From Thozetella sp. PMI_491 (Eukaryota > Ascomycota > Sordariomycetes > Chaetosphaeriales > Chaetosphaeriaceae), in assembly GCA_021432635.1 (NCBI GenBank), contig MU270031.1, positions 941,994 to 1,005,993 of the forward strand: a stretch of DNA of 64,000 nucleotides, in the 5' to 3' direction. This document shows positions 55,445 to 64,000 of the stretch, piece by piece. The translations under genes were made by a program, and so were the position numbers. How positions within the stretch are numbered: the first letter of the stretch is position 1; each line of letters starts with the position of its first letter. The notes beneath the pieces were generated by a model. That model was not told the origin of the DNA. It worked only from the letters and a program-made list of their open reading frames with translations, and did not search any database.

Positions 55445-58400
55445 TCACGTTATCTTGATCTCAAAGTATTCTCCTTGCTGCCGTGCTGCCGCTGGGTCAG
55501 AAGTTGGGCTTGGCACCCGCAGAGGAGTCATCATAGCCGGTAGGTCCTTAGATACGGCCGAGTTCTCCGGAGACGACTTTACAAGCTCCCAAGAAGGAGT
55601 TGTTGGCGTTCTGGCAAACACGGATGACGACTGGGTGAGAAGGCTTGACCTGGTCATCGACCCCTCTTCGTCGTCACTGTTTGTGCCGCTGCTGGACTGC
55701 ATGTATCCAATCGCCACCAAGTATCTCAGTGACTTTCGCAATGCCATCTTCACAGCTTCTTGTTCCTCCCTCTGCTCCTCCTCTGACAACCCGTTCAACG
55801 GCTGGCCCAGGACTCCTTTCTCATCCAAAAAGTGTAGCACTGGCCAGAGGCGATGCGTCTTCCCAATCTCGCTCACATATTCTCTCATTGAGGACACCCA
55901 CTTCTTGGCCTCCACTTGGTCGATGGCTCTTCCAGTCTCTTCCATGACAATGCTCCAGAACTCGCCTACCGTGATGCCGCAGAGCACCTTCTTGATAGTA
56001 ACACGGACATCCCCATTGTCGAGGCAGCTGGCCAGGACGGTTCGTGCCACTAGGTCAACGCCAGCAGCAGCTAACCACATGTCATTCTCGCTACCGTTGT
56101 ACATACCCGAGTCCAGTGCACTGGCTGTCACTCGCCACAAGAAGTCGTCGGTGTTTGCAATTCCGTCAACGGAGTCGCCCATGATCAAGGGCGGCTTGAC
56201 TATCGATATGCTTTGCGGCAAGTTATGCGCAGAATGTCTCGCTGCGAGCTTCGCAACGAGGTTCTCGGCCACGAATTTGGTCTGGCTATAGGCAGGGTAT
56301 GCAGATGTGTTCATCTCCTTGGCTATCTCGCCAACGTTATCCGGCGCGGTGGAGAGGTGACCGCCGGAGACATAGGTAAAACGTGGCACAGGGCGACCGG
56401 GGATAGAAGCAGCTTCGCTGATAGCATGCAAGAGGTCCGCCGTAGATACAATGTTGGCAGGTGTGAGTGCCGTATAGTCCGCTAGCCAATGCACCACAGC
56501 GCCGTTGTGAATGATGGCATCGACATCGTCAGCCAGGTCAGCATTACGGTGGCAGAGGCGGTCCCACTGGGAGTTATCAAGGCCGAGCCTAGGAAGAGCA
56601 AGATCGCCATGCCAGACTTCAATACGCCCTGCATAGTCATCTTGCCACCAGGGATTGGACTTTCCGACGGACAGCAGCCTTGCGGTTGCATGTGCAGGGT
56701 CCCGGCCTCGAACCAGCGCGATGACCTTGCGCGTTGCAGAACGCTGAAGCAGCTGCGCCATGATCTGACTTCCGAGGAATCCAGTCGCGCCGGTGACCAA
56801 CACAATCTCTGGGATCTCCTTCGGAGGTGTAACTGTTCCTGGCAAAGTGTGCTTGGCGATCTCGGCATCGTACTTCTCGATCTCCTTTAAGAAATCTGTG
56901 TTTTCTGCAGCGCTCGTGGGCTCCATTTCTGCTACCCGTCTTTGCTTCGCACTCATAACCCAGCCAGCGATGTCGCGTATGGTGGCGCTGCTTGTCATAT
57001 ACTTCTGCACAGGGATGCTGACCCCGTACGTCTTCCGAACAAAGGTTGAGAGGGAGATGACTTGGATTGAATCCATCCCAGCTTGGTATGGGTTGAAGTT
57101 TCGTCCGCGCAGTGTGCTTCCGTACTCTGGATCTGTGGAGAATAATTGATCGACGAGGACACGGCTTATCGCCATGGCCACCTCTTCCGAGTCCTCAAGT
57201 TTCTCGGGCCCAGAGTTTCTTCCGTTTGAGGACACAAGCGCATGGAGCTCGCTTGGTGATATTGAAGAGGCGTGTTCCCGTAAGGCCTTCCTGTCCAGCT
57301 TGCCGGTCGAGGTGAACGGCATCTTGTCGACAGGGATGAAAGCGGACGGGATCATATACACAGGCAGCACGGCCCCGAGCTGCTGCTTGAGCTTTTCGGA
57401 GAGGCCGCCAATAATTGCAGTCTGCTCGGCCTGTGAGTGCTCTCCTTGGTGGCCAAGCCGGACGAAAGCAACCAGCGCTTTGGCAGCCGAACCAGGAAGC
57501 ACAATGGCGTCTGCAGCGACGACAGAGCCCTGTGGGAGACTCGCGCCAAGGTGATACTCGATCTCACCCAGCTCAACGCGCTGGCCACGAATCTTGACTT
57601 GCGTGTCCTTCCTGCCAAGATATACAACAGACCCGTCCGGGTTGTATCTGCCCAAGTCGCCTGTTTTGTACAGCACGCGACTCCTCCCGGATGTTTCGAA
57701 TCGGGACATCCACTCGGGGTTGGTTATGAATGCTTTGGTAGTCTTTTCATCGTCATCATGGTAGCCCCTGGCAACATTGGGGCCTTCGAGCAGCAGTTCT
57801 CCGACGCTACCCACGGGTATAAGCTTGTCGTGGTCATCTTGGTCCACAAGCCAAGTAAGACAGTTTGCCCCAAATCCGATAGTGTCTGCCGGAGCGGTTC
57901 CGTCACTCAAGTTGGTTGTTACGCAAACCGCCGCCTCGCAAGGACCATAGGCGTTTACCAGGGTGACGGAGTTGGCCCAAGTAGCGATGCTCTCGCGGTC
58001 GACAGCCTCTCCACCCAAGTTCACTGTCCTCATTGTAGGCAGGTCGGCTGGCCGAAGAGTTGATGCGAAGGAAGGGGTGAAGAAGGCCCAGTCAGCCCGG
58101 GAACGAGTCACAAACGCCGCAAGGTTACCGGTGCGGTCCGATTCTGACGGGATACACAGAGTCGCCCCCAAGACCAGCGAGTTGACTATCTCAATGATGC
58201 TCACATCGAACACATGAGCGCTGAACTGTAGGATCCGCGACGAACTCGTCATGAGCATCGGCCCCGACTCTCCGTATGCAGCGGAGGCTAGGGTTTGGTG
58301 CTCCTGCACCACGCCCTTGGGTGTTCCCGTTGAGCCAGATGTGAAGAGAATAGAGGCTGCGTTTCTGGGGCTGACTTCAGTGCTCGAGAACGGTGCAACG

Positions 58401-61400
58401 TTTTCCTGCTCAAGTGTCTCCATGAGCTCTTGGTTGACCGTAATAACAAGTCTTCCGAGGTTTTCGAATTTGGGGGCATTCGTGTTCGATGCAGTGACTA
58501 CCTTGGCTCCGATCTTGTCGAGAATAAACCTCTTCCGTTCCTCTGGATGTGCTGGGTCCAGAGGAACCATCGCTCCACCTGCCTTGAGGATCGCGAGCAT
58601 TGCCACCACAGTGAACTTAGACTTCTCGAAACAATATGGAACTTGCACCTCCGGGCCAACACCAAGGTCGACCAGCTTACGAGCCAGCCTTGAGGCCCAA
58701 TCGTCCAGTTGGCGGAAGTTAAGGCATCCGTCCCAAGAAAATATAGCTTCCTTCTCCGGTTGGATCTCTACTTGCTGCTCGAAGAGCTTGTGGATGCAAG
58801 AGCGGACAACTTGAGGCTCTGAGCTATTCCACTTCCTGATTTTATCAATGTCCGCGGGGAGGAGATCGCCGAAGAAGTCTTCAAGTGGTCTTGTTTGGGC
58901 CCCTTCCGAGCACAGGAATGCCACCGCTGCTTCCAAATAGTCCACAAGCCTGGATATATGGGCGTCTTCGATTACCGCGCTGTCGTAGTTGGCGTTCACG
59001 TGCACATCCCCTTCGTTCCCAAGGCTGCATTCCACCATTATAGAATACGAGTTGAAGGCGTCAAGGTCTTGCGGCTTCTCAAAGTCGCCAAACAGGGAAT
59101 CTCCAAGGCCCATGTCAACGTCAGCTTGGACGATTAGGAGACTTTGGAATGCACAGGCAGCATGGCAATCCGTTCCCAACCTGCTGATAGACTGCAATCC
59201 GGCCTGTTCGAACGGTATCATGTCGATTCCACCCAGCTGGGTTTCTTCGAGAAGCTGCAGCACTGTTGTCTCCTTCCCGCATTTGACTCTGAGCGGTACC
59301 GTTGCAATTGTTGGTCCGAAGATCGACTCGAGATGCTTCACGACGTTATTCCGGCCGGTAGATGTCACCCCGAAAACGACGTCGTGTGAGCCGGTGAAAA
59401 GACTTATAACCAGTGCCCAGGCCGCCCGTAGCACTGTCGAGCTAGTAATTCCAAGATTCTGGCTGCGAGCTTTGATAGATCGCTGAATATACGAGCACGG
59501 TCGTGGCACATACGACGCGGACGGGAGCTTCGGGAACGTGGTGAACTCGGGGTTGGAGAACTTGGCCCGCCAATATACGGCAGCTGCCTCCGTGTCGATA
59601 TCGACGATGGACTTGATAAAATTCGCAAAGGTGGCGACCGGGGGGTGTATGCTGCCATGATATGCGTCGCGGACGGCGCGAAGTGTGAGCCCAACAGAAT
59701 GGCCATCAATAACTGCGTGGTGTCCAGACCACACAAGATGAGATGCTTGTCCATCCGGCCCGCGGATGATCCCAAACCTATTCAGTGGGATTCCAAATCC
59801 AGATGGCTTTGCCATGTCTTGTTCCAAATAGGAAGCAAGATCGGAGGCCTCACCCCACTCTAGCTCTTCGTCGACTACTACCTGAACCATACCAGCATCC
59901 AGGACGTTGACAATGCGAGTCCGCAGAATACCATGAGCCTTGGCAACGGTTCCCCATGCTGTCTTCAGCCTTTCGACCTGGACTTCCGGGGTGAGATGCA
60001 TGATATGCTGGGCGATATAAGGGGTTTCAGACGTCGTGAGCGCCATGAACCCTTCCTGCAGCGGGGTGCAGGGGTAGGCATCCTCGATGTTGTCAGGGAG
60101 TATCCCGCACTCTTGTGCGATCTCTCTCAGCATATTCACCGTGTCCCATTCAGGAAGCAACTCATACTGATCGACGCGCGGGATCGCTTCCGCCAGATCG
60201 TCTGACTCTTCCCTAAGCAGGTCACACTGGTCCTCAAGGGTAGGATTGCGAAAGATGCCTGCTACGGTGATGCTGTGGCCAGCCTTCCTAGCAGCTGCGA
60301 CTAAGCGCATAGCAGTTATGGAGTCGCCACCGAGACGGAAGAAGCTGCTTTTCCGAGAAACAAGGGTCGGTTCGAGGCCTAGGACGCCCACCCACAGGTT
60401 CCGTAAGAGCTGCAGCCTGGGACTCTCGCTGGTATCCATGCCAGCGGGTTCAGGGGTATCAAGCATGAAGGCGGAAATGTCATGGACGCTCAGGGACGAC
60501 GCCTCCGCGCGCAACCGCTTCACGTCGGCTTTCCCATTGACTCCGAGCGGGAAAGTTCGGAGCGGAAGATAGACAGAGGGGATCATCCATCGTGGCAGTA
60601 TTTTAGCTAGTTGATCCTCAACTTGAGGAATCATCCCAGCCAACTTTGGATCTTGACGAGGTAGTAGGGCTCTCGAGTTGGTCGCGGTATCATCTTCGCT
60701 ATTCTCGAGGCACACGTACGCTACGAGTACTTTGCTCTGCGCGCTGTTGCTCTCGGCACCGGGTCGCTCTATCACGTCGACCGCGATATGCGGCGTTCCG
60801 AACGCCGCCCGGAGGTGATGCTCAACTTCGCCGGCCTCGAGTCTTTGTCCCGAGATCTTGAGCTGTGTGTCCTTCCGTCCTTCGTAATAGATGTTTCCGT
60901 CGCGATCAAACCGGCAGAGGTCACCAGTCCTGTACAGCCTTCCACGGCGTCCTTGACGGACAAGCCACGGCGGATCTCTGATGAAGGCCGCGTTTGGTCC
61001 TTCGCCTTCGCCAAATCCGAGGTAGCCTCTCGCGAGCTGAGGACCTTCTAAGAGGAGCTCGCCGGTGCTGCCCGGCGGCATGAGGCGGTTCGGATTGGCC
61101 GGGTCAGCTATCCAGCATACGCTTCCGACTCCCCGGCCAATTTGCCCTGCTTTTGCGGTCGGCGGAAGTGCGCACATGACCGAGAACACAGTGTTCTCGG
61201 TGGGGCCGTAGCCATTAATGAGATTCCGTCCAGGCGCCCACTGATCGATATTGTCCTGTGCCACGGCTTCGCCGCCGAGGACGAGTGTGTGCAGCCCTGG
61301 AACCTCGGCGGGGTCCAAGAGCCGGATGAGAGAGGGGGTGAAGAAAGACCAATTCGCGTGTTTCTCTCGGATGACATCTGTTATATTGTTCATGCGCTCT

Positions 61401-62760
61401 TCCTCCGAAGGCACCACGACGCATCCTCCGTGGATGAGGGGGGTGATGATCTCGCAGATGGAGGCGTCGAATGTAGGCCGTGCAAACTGAAGTGCTCTAG
61501 TGTCTTTTCCCACGCCTGTTGCTCTGCCGTGGTATACGGCACTTGAGCATGCTGCTATATGGTCAATCATGACACCTTTGGGGTTTCCTGTACTGCCAGA
61601 TGTAAACATTATATAGGCGAGGCTCCATGGCGTTGTGCTCCGAGGCGTCCAACCTTGGGGCAAGGACACGTTGTTCAACGAGGTGTGTTCGACGACCACC
61701 ACCTCTTCTGATAGCTTCTCAGCAACCTGCGCCATGGTCTTCGAGCTCAACACCACCGCAGTGCGAGTCTGCTGAACGATTGCGCGCAAGCGCTCTTCTG
61801 GTTGTGACGGGTCCAGAGGTACGAAGGCGGCTCCGGCCTTGAGGATGCCCAAGTTTGCGACTATGTACCACATGCTCTTCTCAAAGCAGAGTGCAACTGG
61901 GGATCCCGGCGATACACCTTTTTGGGTTAACTGGTACGCCACTGCTGTCGCGGCTTCGTCTAGCTGGGCATATGTGAGGCAGCCATCCCAAGCATCCACT
62001 GCTGGTCTCGATGGAGCCGAGGCGACGTGCTCACCGATCATATCATGAACACATCTCTCTATTGCCCTAGGAACGTCGCGCTTCCAGGACAAACATTTCT
62101 GGTAGTCGAGGTCGCTGAGGAGCTCGATGTGTGTAAGTTGAATCGAAGGATTTGAGAGTAGGTCTTCCAAGACCCGGGCGAAGGTGGATAAAATGCTGCT
62201 TGGCCTCTGCGCCAAAAGAGAATCTTCCAAGTGAGTGTGGCTTACAAGATATCCACCGGTAAGAGGATTCGGCGATACTGTGGTAAGAGCCTCGATCTTT
62301 GCTGTGTTAGCTGGCTTGCCGAGACCATGTGTGACCTTCAGCTTACTTCAGGTATAGCTTTTTGTAGGTTCTGAAGTCGTTGTCCCTCCCAAGCTTTCAC
62401 GACTGATGTTTCTTTCGAGAGCACGGAAATTGCGAGCCGAATACCACTCTCTAATGCCGGTAAGGCCGCGAGATTGTCCGGTCCGTGGGCTTCATCATCT
62501 TGTAGTAGTTCCAGTAGAGTGGTGTCTGATGCGAGAGCCTTCTTCCATATCCTCCAGTCTCCGTCATCATTGGATACAGCAAGGGATATGCTATCCGTAT
62601 GGATATGTGCCTGTGCAGCAACCGCATAGGCGACCCTCAAGATCACGGCCACCGAGCATCCCAGTGTGTCTCCCAGACTCTGTAGTCTGTCCCCGCGTTC
62701 GACGTCCAGTTCCAGGGAGCTGGTAACTCCCACGGCTCTGGGACCAGCCTCCACGATCAT
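55445..62760 (-). CDS. Dimodular NRPS with terminal reductase: (partial C)-A-T-C-A-T-R
   Basis: Exons 62760-62347 and 62296-55445 (50-nt intron) give 2421 residues. Residues 1-200 look like the tail of a condensation domain lacking its HHxxxDG. A1 (about 230-770) has FTSGSTGNPKG and YRTGDL; T1 has FFRLGGDSI (Ser near 793); C (about 850-1290) has HHAVIDG near 999; A2 has FTSGSTGTPKG near 1460 and YKTGDL; T2 has AGMDSIQVI (Ser near 1879). The thioester reductase has VTGATGFLGS near 1975 and YSQTK near 2142. A disordered Ser/Thr/Pro tail of about 85 residues ends the protein. Hand alignment gives specificity residues DACFVGGVF (A1) and DVIFNGAVC (A2), which I cannot assign to amino acids; both keep Asp235, so alpha-amino acids are expected. 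The reductase should release a dipeptide aldehyde or alcohol using NADPH. Confidence 0.92.
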
Positions 62761-64000
62761 AATGATTTACAATCTCGGAGCACGAAGCGTAGGTAGCATT
62801 CACCAAGAGTATAGGTACGGGAGGATGGGAAGATTCTAGGAGCAATAGGTAATGCACAAAGGCGATATGCTCCTAGCGATGCGTGCCGGTGTCTTGGGCA
62901 AAGATTCCCAAAGGAGATAGGGCGCCTAGAGCCAGACAAGGCAGGACAGTGTATGCTTGGGCGAGACGAGGGGGGGCCGAGGACCCATGTGCTAAGATCT
63001 ACCAGGACTTATACCCATTAGACCTAGGCCTTCGTGTCGTGCTCTGGGCGGCGCTTACCGCCGCCAGGTTGCGTCACCGCTCTTGCTGAAGCTTCCCTCA
63101 AGGCTTACCACTCCGAGGAGTACGCATGTTGATGCTAGGGCAGTGACCGTCAACCTCAGCTTGAAGCTGGAGGCCAGCTTGAACAGACGACGACATTAGG
63201 GGTTACTAACCATAGGGCGCGTAGGTCACGAGGAGGTTAAGGGCAGCCTCGACGTCAGGTACACAGTCTCGGGCTGTAGCCTAGGAATGGCAACTGCAAG
63301 CATAGGAGCCGTGAGTCATGTAATTAGATTTGAAAGCATGAGGACGGCAGTGTCGCTTACGCCAGACGGCAAAAGCACCATGAACCCAGCAATAGCTAGC
63401 TATGTTACTATGTACAGATCTTCTTGACGGTCCCTCTTTTACTACGGGTAGGAAAGGCACAGCAGCCGCCAAGGAAGATGACGGCGGCGGCCCATCGGAT
63501 ACCTTGCTAGTGAAAACGGCGGTAAATCACCTACCTGTACGGTGCAACTAGAGCCACCGAGGTCTGGTGCTGGGCCACAAGCCGGGGTGTTCACGTTCTA
63601 TGGTGCAAGTTTTTTGCCATGGTTTCGCGTGGTTCCGATCTGGGAGGATTCTGTGTTATTCCCCTTCCGGGCCGCCGAGGGATACGCCAAGAATACCACT
63701 GCAGCGTCTGCGGAGGGCAAAACCTATTAGGAAGGAGAGGTTACATGGTAGAGGCATCCCTGGCAGCAGAAGACTTTGCGGACTCCATAGCGCCGATTGG
63801 CCCCGCACAGGGCCCAGCAAAGTTCCCCCGGTCCGGACATGTCGCCGCGCCGAACATTGTCCTCGGCGGTGTAGGCATACCGTGGTGTCCTGTACAGACC
63901 TTTGGTGTTCGTGGTCATCACGATGCTCCGCAGCGGCGTGAGAAGTTGCGCTCCTGCCCTCTTCCTCCCTTGATCATCTGTGTACTTCAGGAGGCACGGG
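62761..64000. other. 5' flank of the NRPS, no gene recognised
   Basis: I looked for a missing N-terminal condensation domain exon or a regulator and found neither. A 64-codon Cys-rich minus frame at 63727-63921 has no signal peptide or known family. Confidence 0.4.

Noticed and set aside
55410-56291. 293-codon plus-strand frame
   Set aside because: It overlaps the reductase and tail of the NRPS on the opposite strand; the minus frame carries the family motifs.
57437-58063. 208-codon plus-strand frame inside the NRPS
   Set aside because: Antisense to the second adenylation domain; no independent support.
63727-63921. Small Cys-rich protein near the right edge
   Set aside because: No signal peptide, no spacing pattern of known Cys-rich effectors, and only 64 codons.

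Overview
The window is nuclear DNA of a filamentous ascomycete (Pezizomycotina, probably a Sordariomycete; inferred). The evidence is many short GT-AG introns (about 50-110 nt) that restore family-conserved frames, secreted proteins with signal peptides, a fungal NACHT/STAND receptor, fungal P450s, a LaeA-like methyltransferase and a multimodular NRPS. I see no rRNA, tRNA or CRISPR array. Coordinates are window-based. Spliced models were built by hand from reading frame, splice consensus and family resemblance.

0-9 kb: a worn region. It holds a multiply deleted ABCC (MRP-type) transporter relic (-), a sorbose-reductase-like SDR with an in-frame stop (+), a signal-peptide protein made of 15 near-perfect decapeptide repeats (-), and a GT25-type glycosyltransferase (+). 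9-20.6 kb: a membrane-anchored type-B carboxylesterase (-), a fructosamine-kinase-like gene (+, five exons), an orphan ORF (-), two SDR relics around a low-complexity repeat block, a secreted BBE-type FAD oxidoreductase (+) and a small membrane protein (+). 21-30 kb: a possible small Thr-rich secreted protein (-), a secreted Vpr-like subtilisin (-), about 3.7 kb with no convincing gene, and a secreted lysozyme/SLT-like protein (+). 30.3-35.5 kb: one 1644-residue NLR-like receptor (-) with Goodbye, NACHT, helical TPR-like and ZZ zinc-finger regions.

37.5-62.8 kb looks like a metabolic or secondary-metabolite region: an N-terminally truncated aminotransferase (-), a P450 (-) divergent from a LaeA-like methyltransferase (+), D-amino-acid oxidase (+), a kynurenine-formamidase-like hydrolase (+), a second P450 (-), a secreted protein with three NTF2/SnoaL-like units (-), a YjbQ-family protein (+), and a reductase-terminated dimodular NRPS (-). 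The NRPS order is partial C-A-T-C-A-T-R. A plausible logic is that the NRPS releases a dipeptide aldehyde or alcohol that P450s and other enzymes modify, with the aminotransferase, oxidase and formamidase acting on amino-acid or tryptophan-derived precursors. That link is inference: no cluster-specific transcription factor or intact transporter is visible.

The items most worth a second look are the decapeptide-repeat secreted protein at 6.3-6.9 kb, the Goodbye-NACHT-ZZ receptor, and the triple NTF2-like secreted protein that also carries a CxxCH motif.
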